A stretch of 64,000 nt of DNA from Bacteroidia bacterium (GTDB lineage Bacteria; Bacteroidota; Bacteroidia; Flavobacteriales; Flavobacteriaceae): NCBI GenBank assembly GCA_030432635.1, contig JAUIMB010000001.1, forward strand, positions 186,001 through 250,000. The letters are read 5' to 3'. The notes beneath the pieces were generated by a model, which saw nothing but the letters and a program-made list of their open reading frames with translations, was not told the origin of the DNA and did no database searches. Made by a program: the position numbers and the translations under genes. Position 1 is the stretch's first letter, and each line of letters starts with the position of its first letter. Below are positions 10,357 through 19,384 of this stretch, piece after piece.

Positions 10357-12711
10357 ATGTCTCAAAGTGTGCCCTCAAATAACGATACGTTTATAAACTT
10401 GATTGAATTGTACCTTTCAAAATGGAAGTTCATTTTGTTTTGTGTACTTATTGCTCTTGGCTTAGCTTTTTTAAAAGTAAGATATAGCACTAATCTATAT
10501 CAGGCCAATGCAACTATAAAACTAAAGGAAGATGAAAATTCGAGAAGTCTTGCCGAAATATCGTCCCTCCAAAATGGAATGATGTCCTCTAACCTTCCGA
10601 ATGTGACCGAGGAAATTGAAGTGATTAAATCTCGTGCTATTATCACTCAGGTTGCTCGTGATCTAAAACTGAACTTTAAGTATTATGTTACCGGAAAAGT
10701 CAAAAAGATAGAAACTTACACCAACCCACCCGTAAATGTAGATTTCTTTATGAGCGACTCAGCGATTGAGACAATAAAAAAATCCTTGTTCATAAAAATC
10801 ATTTCCTCTCAAGAATATGAACTATCTAACGTGGATGCCAACAAAATATTGGAATTTGGTGATCCTCAAACCACAAGACATAGTTTTGGAGAGCGTGTGA
10901 GTAAATCTTATGGAGACTTTACCATAACACCAAATATCGGGACCTATGGTTCTGAGGTTGGATCTACTCTTGAAGTAAGTATTCGACCATTGCAGGACGT
11001 TGTTAGCTCTTATTTATCAAAAATCAAAGTGGCTACAACCGATAAATCAAATGTAATTAAACTATCACTGCAAGAAAGTATAAAGGAAAAGGCTCGTATC
11101 ATATTAGACGAAGTCATCGAAAAGTATAACGATGATGTGATTAAAGACAAGGAAAAAATCGTACAAACAACTTCGGAATTTATCACGAACCGATTAAATG
11201 TAGTTTCAAACGAGTTGGAACAAGTTGATTTTACCGCAGAAAAGCTTCAGAAGGACAATCGCTTAACTGCCCTAGCCTCTCAATCCAATATCTTCTTGGA
11301 AAGTGAGCGTCAGACAGATGCCAGAATCAACGAGACGAGCAACCAGTTGCAACTGGTTGAATACATGAGTCAGAACTTAAATGACACAAGCAGAGAAACA
11401 GACCTATTGCCTGATATTGCCATTGGCGACACTGAAGTTGCGCAAATCACCAAAACTCACAACGAGCTGGTGCAACGACGTGATAATTTACTGAAGAATT
11501 CTAGTGAAAAAAACCCAACGGTTGTAAAACTGAACGATCAAATCAATGCGTTAAAACAAAATCTCAACCAAAGTTTAGAAAATATCAAATCGGCAAACGA
11601 GATCACGTTGCAAAACCTTAATCGTCAAGGTAGTAGAATTCGCGGACAAATTTATTCGGCTCCAGGAAAGGAACGACAATTCAGGGATATTAAGCGTCAA
11701 CAAGATATCAAGGAATCCTTATACCTGTATTTACTTGAGAAACGTGAGGAAACCGCAATTACCCTTGGAATGTCTACGGCTAATGCCAAAGTCATTGACT
11801 ACGCGTATACCGATAGCCAACCTGTTGCACCTAAGAAAAATGTGATTTATTTGGCTGCATTACTATTGGGTTTGATTGTACCAGCCTCTTTGATCTATGC
11901 GAAAAGTGCGATGGACACGAAGATTCACAGTAAGGATGATTTACTCCGTATCGTAAAAGCACCATTTATTGGTGATATCCCGAGAGGTGAAGGCAAACTC
12001 AAAGTTGTTAAAAAAGTAGATTATTCACCTAAAGCTGAAGCATTCCGAATCATTCGAACCAACATTGATTTTATGCTTCAAAGTTCAAATAAAACGTGTA
12101 AAACCATATTCGTTACGTCTACAACTGCCCAAGAAGGTAAGTCGCATACAACTACAAATTTGGCAAGCTCGTTTTCATTTTCTGAAAAAAAGACCTTACT
12201 CATCGAAACAGATATTCGTGTTCCAAGGGTCAATGATTACTTAAAAATAAAGGCAGATAAAGGTCTTACCGATTATATTTCTGACAAATCCATAAATATT
12301 AAGGATGTTATTGTGAATGTTGAAGGTAATGAATTCCTGGATGTCATTCCATCAGGAACCATTCCTCCCAATCCTGCCGAATTATTGATGAGTGAACGCG
12401 TTACCCATCTCTTTCAGGAAGTTACACAAAACTATGATTATGTTATTGTCGATTCTTCAGCTGTAGGATTGGTTACCGACACCTTGCTTATTAGTAAGCA
12501 TGCAGATATTTTTGTATATGTGGTTAGTGTCAATAATATTGATAAACGTCAACTCCATATTGCCCAAACCATGTACGAGGAAAAACGTTTACCAAATATG
12601 GTGACACTTCTTAACGGAACGGTTAAAAAGAAAGGCTATGGCTATGGCTATGGTAACAATCCGCAACGTAAAAAGAAATGGTACGATTTCTTAAGAAAAC
12701 GAAGAAATTGA
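10357..12711 (+). CDS. Wzc-like chain-length regulator and tyrosine autokinase
   Basis: Inner-membrane co-polymerase and BY-kinase of 784 aa. It has a Wzz domain with the first membrane helix near residues 22-40, a long periplasmic coiled-coil part, a second helix near 494-515, then the cytoplasmic kinase. The kinase motifs are Walker A (TTAQEGKSHTTTNLA, about 586-598), Walker A' (LLIETDIRVPR) and Walker B (YVIVDSSAVG). The C-terminal tail contains GYGYGYG and further Tyr residues, the usual autophosphorylation cluster. It partners the Wza-like lipoprotein to control polymer length and export. It is the last gene of the exopolysaccharide run, followed by a hairpin terminator. Confidence 0.94.
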   Translation: MSQSVPSNNDTFINLIELYLSKWKFILFCVLIALGLAFLKVRYSTNLYQANATIKLKEDENSRSLAEISSLQNGMMSSNLPNVTEEIEVIKSRAIITQVARDLKLNFKYYVTGKVKKIETYTNPPVNVDFFMSDSAIETIKKSLFIKIISSQEYELSNVDANKILEFGDPQTTRHSFGERVSKSYGDFTITPNIGTYGSEVGSTLEVSIRPLQDVVSSYLSKIKVATTDKSNVIKLSLQESIKEKARIILDEVIEKYNDDVIKDKEKIVQTTSEFITNRLNVVSNELEQVDFTAEKLQKDNRLTALASQSNIFLESERQTDARINETSNQLQLVEYMSQNLNDTSRETDLLPDIAIGDTEVAQITKTHNELVQRRDNLLKNSSEKNPTVVKLNDQINALKQNLNQSLENIKSANEITLQNLNRQGSRIRGQIYSAPGKERQFRDIKRQQDIKESLYLYLLEKREETAITLGMSTANAKVIDYAYTDSQPVAPKKNVIYLAALLLGLIVPASLIYAKSAMDTKIHSKDDLLRIVKAPFIGDIPRGEGKLKVVKKVDYSPKAEAFRIIRTNIDFMLQSSNKTCKTIFVTSTTAQEGKSHTTTNLASSFSFSEKKTLLIETDIRVPRVNDYLKIKADKGLTDYISDKSINIKDVIVNVEGNEFLDVIPSGTIPPNPAELLMSERVTHLFQEVTQNYDYVIVDSSAVGLVTDTLLISKHADIFVYVVSVNNIDKRQLHIAQTMYEEKRLPNMVTLLNGTVKKKGYGYGYGNNPQRKKKWYDFLRKRRN

Positions 12712-12727
12712 TTAAAATCATATAAGG

Positions 12728-12764
12728 AACGTCGTCGATATCTATAATCTGCGACGTTTTTTTT
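12728..12764 (+). terminator. Intrinsic terminator after the Wzc-like gene
   Basis: AACGTCG (12728-12734) pairs with CGACGTT (12752-12758), and eight T residues run from 12757. It lies 16 bases after the Wzc-like stop and overlaps the 3' end of the convergent proline dehydrogenase gene. The loop of 17 bases is long, so strength is uncertain. Confidence 0.6.
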
Positions 12765-13914
12765 CTTGTTTCAACAAATTGAGTTCTCTACTGGTCTGGC
12801 CAGCTACTGAAGTATTTTCCTCAGCACGTCTTATTAAGTAAGGCATGACATCCTTTACTGGACCAAAAGGCACATACTTGGCTACATTATAGCCTTGTTC
12901 CGCCAAATTAAAACTGATATGGTCACTCATTCCATATAGCTGTCCGAACCACACATTGTTATCCTTTTTGTCAATACCTAATTTGTCCATAAGTTCCATG
13001 GCCAAGTAGCAACTTTGCTCATTATGTGTGCCAATAAAGATTGATATGGTCTCCAGATTATCGAGCATATACTTCATACAAGTATTGAAATTATCATCAG
13101 TAGCTTGTTTATTGTCACAAATTGGAGACTTGTAGCCCTTCTCCTCTGCTCTATCACGCTCCTTTTCCATATAAGCACCACGAACAATTTTAAATCCGAT
13201 TTTAAAATTATCCGCTTTGGCACGTTTGTGAAGTCCTTTCAAATAGTCTAATCGATCCCAACGATAGGTCTGCAATGTATTATATACAATGGGTTTTTCA
13301 ACATTGTATTTTCGCATCATAAGTTCACAAAGCTCATCGGCTGCATCTTGCATCCAGCTTTCCTCAGCATCTATCAACACTTCAACATCCTTCTCCTTGG
13401 CCAACTGGCACACAGCATCAAAGCGAGCAATGATTCGATTCCATTCCTCCTGCTCTTCTTCAGTAAATGTTTTCCCTTCACCCTTTTTTTGATACAGAAA
13501 AAAACGTCCAAAACCAGTAGGCTTAAATACAACGATTGGCATGGCTTCCTTTTCGTCAGCAAATCGAACAATCTTTAGGATTTTATCCTTAGCTTCATCA
13601 AAGGTTGCTTCTTTGTCTTTGCCTTCCACCGAATAATCCAATACCGAACTTACGCCTTTGGTAAACATATGATCTATTACTGGCAAGCAATCTTCCTCAT
13701 TGATACCACCACAAAAATGGTCAAATACGGTAGAGCGAATCAAACCTTCCACTGGCAAATTGGCCTTTAAGGCAAAATTGGTTGCTGCAGTGCCAATACG
13801 AACCATTGGCTCATAGGAAATCATTTTAAATAAAAAATAGGCACGTTCTAATTGCGAATCGCTCTTTAAGGCAAAAGCGACTTCGGTATTGTCAAAAAGT
13901 GATTGTGTATTCAT
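12742..13914 (-). CDS. Proline dehydrogenase (PRODH, stand-alone)
   Basis: FAD-dependent enzyme oxidising L-proline to pyrroline-5-carboxylate, the first step of proline catabolism. The protein is about 390 aa, matching stand-alone flavobacterial PRODH rather than the PutA fusion. Conserved parts are VLIDAEESWMQ, YNTLQTYRWDRLDYL, GFKIVRGAYMEKERDRA (Arg and Tyr around the substrate) and FIGTHNEQSCYLAMELM, with a C-terminal MPYLIRRAEENTS. I prefer the ATG at 13914 (MNTQSLFDNTEVAF) over 13932 because family members start close to that point. It is divergent from aroB. No P5C dehydrogenase gene is adjacent. Confidence 0.93.
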   Translation of the reverse strand: MNTQSLFDNTEVAFALKSDSQLERAYFLFKMISYEPMVRIGTAATNFALKANLPVEGLIRSTVFDHFCGGINEEDCLPVIDHMFTKGVSSVLDYSVEGKDKEATFDEAKDKILKIVRFADEKEAMPIVVFKPTGFGRFFLYQKKGEGKTFTEEEQEEWNRIIARFDAVCQLAKEKDVEVLIDAEESWMQDAADELCELMMRKYNVEKPIVYNTLQTYRWDRLDYLKGLHKRAKADNFKIGFKIVRGAYMEKERDRAEEKGYKSPICDNKQATDDNFNTCMKYMLDNLETISIFIGTHNEQSCYLAMELMDKLGIDKKDNNVWFGQLYGMSDHISFNLAEQGYNVAKYVPFGPVKDVMPYLIRRAEENTSVAGQTSRELNLLKQEKKRRRL

Positions 13915-13986
13915 TGACCAAAAATATTCCATAAAAATAATTATTCGGAAGCTAATATGTGATTAAAAGTCGCTAATTTTCCACTT

Positions 13987-13994
13987 TAAATTTG
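13987..13994 (+). promoter_or_regulatory. Candidate -7 box upstream of aroB
   Basis: TAAATTTG is a perfect match to the Bacteroidota -7 consensus TAnnTTTG. It ends 3 bases before the aroB ATG, so a transcript from it would be almost leaderless. No clear TTG is seen at -33. Confidence 0.4.
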
Positions 13995-13997
13995 CAT

Positions 13998-15077
13998 ATG
14001 ACATCTATAGAAACTGAAACCTATACGGTACATTTTAATCAAAAAGGGTATGTTGAACTCAATTCCTATATAAGCAAAGAGGGTTTTTCAAGAATCTTCA
14101 TTCTTGTCGATACCAACACCCATCAGTATTGTCTATCAAAATTGATGTCTGAACTAGAGTCTTCTCTAGCCATAGAAATCATTGAAATCGAAACTGGCGA
14201 ACATCACAAAACCATCGATACTTGTGTTGGTGTATGGAATGCGCTTTCTGAACTTGGAGCCGATCGTAAAAGCCTCATGCTAAATTTGGGAGGTGGTGTT
14301 GTGACTGATTTGGGTGGATTTGTAGCATGTACATTCAAACGTGGCATAAAATATATCAATATTCCTACATCACTTTTGGCTATGGTCGATGCTTCTGTTG
14401 GAGGAAAGACTGGTGTTGACCTTGGAACTCTAAAAAATCAAATTGGCGTCATCAATTCTGGTGATATGGTCATTGTTGATACCTCTTACCTTGAATCACT
14501 TCCACAAAATCATTTTAAATCTGGTTTAGCTGAAATGCTAAAACACGGACTCATTGTTGACAAGGCTTATTTTGATAAGTTGTCCGATTTAAAAAAGCTC
14601 ACCCTTAATGACCTAGACGATTTGATTCATGAGTCCATTGTCATAAAAAAGAATATTGTTCTAAAAGATCCTCTTGAAAAAGCCGAACGAAAGCATCTTA
14701 ATTTCGGACATACTTTAGGTCATGCCATTGAGTCTTATTTTTTGAGTCATAAGGATAAGCAAGATCTGTTACATGGTGAAGCCATTGCCATAGGGATGAT
14801 ATTGGAATGCTACATTTCAGCGCAATTATTAGGGTTTTCTAATCACGATTTGGACTATATTTCTAGTACTATTAGCAACATTTATGCGCATATTCACATT
14901 GCACCAGAAGACCATGAACCTATTATTGAGTTGCTGAAATATGATAAGAAGAACGAGTACGGCAATATCAATTTTGTATTGTTACATGAAATAGGTCATC
15001 CAAAAACAGATTGCTTGGTAGCAAATGATTTAATATTGAAGAGTTTTGTATATTATAATACATTATCAGTTTCATAA
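13998..15077 (+). CDS. aroB: 3-dehydroquinate synthase
   Basis: Second enzyme of the shikimate pathway, NAD- and metal-dependent, converting DAHP to 3-dehydroquinate in the cytoplasm. The protein is 359 aa, typical for the family. Diagnostic segments are NLGGGVVTDLGGFVACTFKRG, PTSLLAMVDASVGGKTGVDL, SGLAEMLKHGLI, LNFGHTLGHAIES and LLHGEAIAIGM; the His residues in the last two coordinate the metal with Glu of the SGLAEMLKHG segment. Start chosen at the ATG at 13998; a TTG two codons upstream is in frame but unlikely. Chorismate synthase, from the same pathway, is encoded at 50620-51681 on the other strand. Confidence 0.96.
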   Translation: MTSIETETYTVHFNQKGYVELNSYISKEGFSRIFILVDTNTHQYCLSKLMSELESSLAIEIIEIETGEHHKTIDTCVGVWNALSELGADRKSLMLNLGGGVVTDLGGFVACTFKRGIKYINIPTSLLAMVDASVGGKTGVDLGTLKNQIGVINSGDMVIVDTSYLESLPQNHFKSGLAEMLKHGLIVDKAYFDKLSDLKKLTLNDLDDLIHESIVIKKNIVLKDPLEKAERKHLNFGHTLGHAIESYFLSHKDKQDLLHGEAIAIGMILECYISAQLLGFSNHDLDYISSTISNIYAHIHIAPEDHEPIIELLKYDKKNEYGNINFVLLHEIGHPKTDCLVANDLILKSFVYYNTLSVS

Positions 15078-15091
15078 ATAGAATTGTTGAC

Positions 15092-15544
15092 ATGAAATTC
15101 CTCAATTGCACGAATTTAGGCATCATAACTGTTGTATGTTTCATTATTTCAAGTTGTGGCTCAAAACAGAAGAACCACGAGGAAATTTCGAGTCAAAAAG
15201 ACTGTATCGCGTACATCATAAGAAAAGACGATTCCTTAGGATCTATCAGAAACCATGCCTGCGAAGCCATGAGTTTGAGTAAGAGCATTACACAATATGT
15301 TAGTGGAATTGATGACTTAGACTTTAGCAATTGTCCAAAATCCTTCGTCGACGCATTTGCCGAACACAAAAAGGCTTGGCGCAACATGAAAAAAGTAACG
15401 GATAGTTTACCAAATCTACGAGGTGAAATGCATGATGTGTTTGATTCCATTTCTAAAACCAAGTACAATGAAGCTTTCGATCCTTTACTAAAAGACGTTT
15501 GGGATACTTGGGCCCAAATTGAACAAAGTATGAAGTCTTTATAA
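15092..15544 (+). CDS. Small putative lipoprotein, unknown function
   Basis: Protein of 150 aa with a lipoprotein signal ending in ISSCGSKQKN. The mature part is charged and mainly helical by composition, with three Cys residues (in QKDCIAYI, HACEAM and SNCPKS) that could form a disulfide. It starts 14 bases after aroB and probably shares its transcript. I recognise no domain. The length and context suggest an envelope protein; nothing points to a specific role. Confidence 0.6.
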   Translation: MKFLNCTNLGIITVVCFIISSCGSKQKNHEEISSQKDCIAYIIRKDDSLGSIRNHACEAMSLSKSITQYVSGIDDLDFSNCPKSFVDAFAEHKKAWRNMKKVTDSLPNLRGEMHDVFDSISKTKYNEAFDPLLKDVWDTWAQIEQSMKSL

Positions 15545-15644
15545 AAAAAAGAATTCAGTTAATAACTCGCAATAATTCCTTTTTAAAAACCTTAGACATT
15601 TTCCTATTTTGCAACACTGATTGAACTTAAAATTGTTGAGTTAA

Positions 15645-17960
15645 ATGAAAGTCTGCATAGCTGAAAAGCCAAGCGTTGCAAGGGAAATTGCACAAGTTTT
15701 AGGAGCCAACACCAAACATGATGGCTACTTCGAAGGCAATGGATATGCTGTAACTTTCACCTTCGGTCATCTGTGTACTCTTCTCGAACCCAACGATTAT
15801 AAACCCTATTGGAAAAGTTGGGACCTCAACAACTTACCAATGCTTCCAGAAAAGTTCAAAACCAAAGTGGTGAATGATACTGGAGTCAAAAAGCAATTTA
15901 AGATTATTAAATCCTTGTTTGACAAAGCTGACGTTGTGATTAACTGTGGTGATGCAGGCCAAGAAGGAGAACTTATTCAGCGTTGGGTTTTGGATCAAGC
16001 ACGCTATAAGGGTGAAGTACAGCGCTTATGGATTTCTTCATTAACCACAGAAGCCATTAAAGAAGGGTTTGAAAACCTAAAGGATGCCAAACTATATGAC
16101 AATCTCTATTATGCTGGATATTCGCGTGCAATTGGAGATTGGTTATTAGGCATGAATGCCACCCGATTATATACGGTAAAACATGGAGGCTACAAGCAAG
16201 TATTATCGGTAGGACGTGTTCAAACGCCAACTTTAGCGATGGTCGTCAACCGATTTAAGGCGATTGAAAATTTTATGCCTCAACCCTATTGGGAGTTGCA
16301 AACCCTATATCGTAATACTCTGTTTTCCTATGAAGAAGGCCGTTTCCATAATATTGATGAAGGTCAAGTATTAGCAGAAAAAGTAAATCAGCATGAATTT
16401 GAAATCGTTTCGATTGCCAAGAAGAAAGGCAAGGAATATGCTCCAAAACTCTTCGACCTAACGGGTTTACAAGTGTATTGCAATAAGAAATTTGGGTTCT
16501 CGGCTGATGATACCTTAAAAATTGTGCAGAAGCTTTATGAGTTAAAGGTCGTTACATATCCAAGAGTCGACACCACATTTCTGCCATCAGATATTTATCC
16601 TAAAGTGTCAGGAATTCTTCAGAAGCTGAGTAATTATTCTGAATTGACCCAAGTTCTTTTTGGAAAAAAAATAAGGAAATCCTCGAAAGTGTTCAACGAT
16701 AAGAAAGTAACCGATCACCATGCGATTATTCCAACAGGAATACAAATTAGCCTACAACACAATCAACAATGTGTCTACGATATTATAGTTAAGCGGTTTA
16801 TCGCTGTGTTTTATCCAGATTGTGAAGTATCAAATACGACAGTTATTGGGAAGGCAGATGATGTTCACTTTAAGACAACAGGAAAGGAAATTCTTAAGGA
16901 AGGCTGGAAAACCGTATTCGATTATGGGAACAAAACGGATACTAACGCATCAGAAAAAGAGGTGCTTCCCAATTTTACGAAAGGTGAAAAAGGGCCACAT
17001 GAACCATCCTTTCTAGAAAAACAAACCAAGCCACCTAACCAATTTACAGAAGCCTCTCTCCTGCGAGCAATGGAAACAGCTGGAAAGCAAGTTGATGATG
17101 ATGAACTTCGGGATGTCTTGAAGGAAAACGGAATTGGCCGACCTTCGACACGGGCAAATATCATTGAAACCTTATTTAAACGACAGTACATAAAACGAAA
17201 TAAAAAACAGATACTGCCTACGGTTACTGGCATTGCCCTTATTAAAACCATTCAAAATGAATTATTGAAATCTGCAGAACTTACAGGACGATGGGAAAAG
17301 CAATTAAAGGACATCGAAAAAGGGGAATTTAGTGCCAGTAAATTCATTAAAAACATGAAGCAAATGGTTGACGATTTGGTTTACGAAGTGCGCAGCGAAA
17401 CAGAACGTGCCAATATTTCCCAAGCCAATGTAGTTCAAAAGCGTAAAGCGAAAGCAGAATCCAATCGTGAAGCAGGAATCTTAGCCGAAGCTTGCCCAAA
17501 ATGTAAAAAAGGCCATTTATTAAAAGGACGTTCTGCCTATGGTTGCAATCAATATAAGTCTGGTTGTGATTTTGTGTTGCCGTTTAAGGTTTACGGAAAA
17601 AAGATTTCTGAAAAACAGTTTATCAGATTGTTGCAAAAAGGTTCAACGGTCAATTTAAAGGGATTTAAAATTGATGGCCAAAGTTCAGAAGGTTTGCTGC
17701 GATTTGATGAGCATTTTAAACTCGTATTAGAACCTAAGTTGGATAGGTCTAAAATTTCCGAAGAAAAGTCACCAAATAATAGTGTTGCTTGTCCGAAATG
17801 CAATAAAGGCAAGATCCTTAGAGGAAAATCGGCTTATGGTTGCAGTAATTATGTTTCAGGTTGTGACTTTAGAATGTCATTTGATGCTATTCGTTCTAAG
17901 GCAAATAACCAAACGCTCACCAAGGACTTGGTCTATGAGATATTAAAGGAAAATACGTGA
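15645..17960 (+). CDS. topB: DNA topoisomerase III (type IA)
   Basis: Type IA topoisomerase of 771 aa that relaxes or decatenates DNA through a 5'-phosphotyrosine. The Toprim domain opens the protein (MKVCIAEKPSVAREIAQVLG) and carries NCGDAGQEGELIQ with the acidic metal ligands. The active-site Tyr305 lies in TYPRVDT. DDELRDVLKENGIGRPSTRANII is another hallmark. The tail holds two similar Cys-rich repeats (CPKCKKG...GCNQYKSGCDF and CPKCNKG...GCSNYVSGCDF), zinc-ribbon-like modules often seen in Bacteroidota TopB. The next gene begins at its stop codon. Confidence 0.95.
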   Translation: MKVCIAEKPSVAREIAQVLGANTKHDGYFEGNGYAVTFTFGHLCTLLEPNDYKPYWKSWDLNNLPMLPEKFKTKVVNDTGVKKQFKIIKSLFDKADVVINCGDAGQEGELIQRWVLDQARYKGEVQRLWISSLTTEAIKEGFENLKDAKLYDNLYYAGYSRAIGDWLLGMNATRLYTVKHGGYKQVLSVGRVQTPTLAMVVNRFKAIENFMPQPYWELQTLYRNTLFSYEEGRFHNIDEGQVLAEKVNQHEFEIVSIAKKKGKEYAPKLFDLTGLQVYCNKKFGFSADDTLKIVQKLYELKVVTYPRVDTTFLPSDIYPKVSGILQKLSNYSELTQVLFGKKIRKSSKVFNDKKVTDHHAIIPTGIQISLQHNQQCVYDIIVKRFIAVFYPDCEVSNTTVIGKADDVHFKTTGKEILKEGWKTVFDYGNKTDTNASEKEVLPNFTKGEKGPHEPSFLEKQTKPPNQFTEASLLRAMETAGKQVDDDELRDVLKENGIGRPSTRANIIETLFKRQYIKRNKKQILPTVTGIALIKTIQNELLKSAELTGRWEKQLKDIEKGEFSASKFIKNMKQMVDDLVYEVRSETERANISQANVVQKRKAKAESNREAGILAEACPKCKKGHLLKGRSAYGCNQYKSGCDFVLPFKVYGKKISEKQFIRLLQKGSTVNLKGFKIDGQSSEGLLRFDEHFKLVLEPKLDRSKISEEKSPNNSVACPKCNKGKILRGKSAYGCSNYVSGCDFRMSFDAIRSKANNQTLTKDLVYEILKENT

Positions 17961-17962
17961 GC

Positions 17963-18544
17963 ATGGCGCACAAGCACTTCAAACTGTTTAAGCCTTATGG
18001 TTATTTGAGTCAGTTTCAAACCAATGCCAAGCATGAGCGCAACAAAAAATTATTAGGAACACTCTATGATTTCCCAAAAGGTACAATGGCTATTGGTCGT
18101 TTGGATAAAAATTCTGAAGGTCTACTCCTACTAACTACCGATGGTAAGGTTAGCCATCATTTTACAAGCTCTAAAGTCGAAAAGGAATATTTTGCCCAAG
18201 TGGATGGAGAAATTTCTACGGAAGCCATAAAGCGCATAAAACAAGGTGTATCTATTGTGGTTAAGGGTGAAGCCTATACCACAAAACCATGCGCTGCTCG
18301 CCTATTGAAAATGCCGCCTAACTTTCCTGAACGTGCCAAAAAAATCAGGGATGAGCGTCATGGCAAAACCTCGTGGATTTCAATAACTCTTAGTGAAGGC
18401 AAGTTTCATCAGGTGCGAAAAATGACTGCTCAAGTTGGATTCCCAACCTTACGTTTAGTGCGTGTTCGCATTGGAAATATCACTTTGGAAGGCTTAGACA
18501 TGGGAGCTGTTATGCCTTTATCTGAATTAGGACAGTTCTGCTAA
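17963..18544 (+). CDS. 23S rRNA pseudouridine synthase, RsuA/RluE family
   Basis: Isomerises a uridine in rRNA to pseudouridine. At about 194 aa it lacks the N-terminal S4 domain, like RluE. The catalytic motif GRLDKNSEGLLLLTTDG contains the conserved Asp, and KLFKPYGYLSQF and FHQVRKM are family marks. RluE modifies U2457 of 23S rRNA in E. coli; the same target here is inferred from length and motif. A GTG at 17957 would overlap the topB stop, but the ATG at 17963 is more likely. Confidence 0.88.
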   Translation: MAHKHFKLFKPYGYLSQFQTNAKHERNKKLLGTLYDFPKGTMAIGRLDKNSEGLLLLTTDGKVSHHFTSSKVEKEYFAQVDGEISTEAIKRIKQGVSIVVKGEAYTTKPCAARLLKMPPNFPERAKKIRDERHGKTSWISITLSEGKFHQVRKMTAQVGFPTLRLVRVRIGNITLEGLDMGAVMPLSELGQFC

Positions 18545-18661
18545 ATATATTATTTTCTTCAATCTCACTTTCCTTAAGCTTGTTTTGTTGCTGATAATCA
18601 GTCAACTAAATGATTTTAGTTTGTTGTCTTTCAGTTAATATAATGTTAAAAATCGCATATT

Positions 18662-18678
18662 TAATAGTAATACTATTA
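18662..18678. promoter_or_regulatory. 17-bp palindrome, probable TetR-family operator
   Basis: TAATAGTA-A-TACTATTA is a perfect inverted repeat with 8-base arms and a single central base. It overlaps the -7 box at 18677-18684 and lies 26 bases before the TetR gene. Size and place fit an operator for autoregulation of that gene and the transport genes behind it. Confidence 0.6.
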
Positions 18679-18684
18679 TTTTTG
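18677..18684 (+). promoter_or_regulatory. Candidate -7 box for the TetR/ABC/HlyD/TolC operon
   Basis: TATTTTTG matches TAnnTTTG exactly, 19 bases before the ATG at 18704. It shares two bases with the palindrome, so a bound repressor would block the promoter. No clear -33 TTG at standard spacing. Confidence 0.5.
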
Positions 18685-18703
18685 CACTCAATAAAGTCAC
18701 ATC

Positions 18704-19384
18704 ATGAAAATATTACTTTCAAACTTAAGGATTGACATAAACAATAAGATATATCTTAAGGATCCACAGTCATCAGATTTGGGAAAACGAATCATAGCGC
18801 AAAGTATCACGCTTATAGATACCATTGGATTCGACAGTTTTACATTCAAGAAGTTAGGTGTTAAAATTGGCTCTAACGAAAGCTCGATATATCGCTATTT
18901 TGATAGTAAGCACAAACTACTGCTCTATCTAGCATCATGGTATTGGGCGTGGCTGGAATATCAATTGGTATTTTCTACCACCAATATGTCAAACTCTAAG
19001 GAAAAGCTAAAGAAGGCCATCAATATTTTAACCAAAACGATCGAATCTGATTCGACCTTCGAACATATTGACGAAATTGCATTAAATCGAGTCGTCATAA
19101 ATGAATATTCTAAATCCTATTTAACAAAGGAAGTTGACGACGAAAACAAAGATGGATATTTTTCAATATACAAGCGTTTAATTACACGTTTGCATGACAT
19201 CATTATTGAGGTTGACGCAACATATAGGTTTCCTCATAGTTTAGCAAGTACGGTTGTTGAAGGTGCTTTACATCAGCATTTTTTGAAAGATCATTTTAAA
19301 TCCTTAACCGATTGTAATCATAAAATTACACCTTCAGATTATTTTACACATTTAGTTTTTAATACATTAAATTCTAAAGCATGA
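18704..19384 (+). CDS. TetR/AcrR-family transcriptional regulator
   Basis: Protein of 226 aa. An N-terminal TetR DNA-binding domain begins after a short extension: GKRIIAQSITLIDTIGFDSFTFKKLGVKIGSNESSIYRYFDSKHKLL has the usual helix-turn-helix with the IYRYFDSK recognition region. The C-terminal ligand domain is not recognisable. The stop overlaps the ABC transporter ATG by four bases, so it heads that operon. A palindrome on the -7 box suggests it represses its own operon until a ligand binds. Confidence 0.88.
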   Translation: MKILLSNLRIDINNKIYLKDPQSSDLGKRIIAQSITLIDTIGFDSFTFKKLGVKIGSNESSIYRYFDSKHKLLLYLASWYWAWLEYQLVFSTTNMSNSKEKLKKAINILTKTIESDSTFEHIDEIALNRVVINEYSKSYLTKEVDDENKDGYFSIYKRLITRLHDIIIEVDATYRFPHSLASTVVEGALHQHFLKDHFKSLTDCNHKITPSDYFTHLVFNTLNSKA

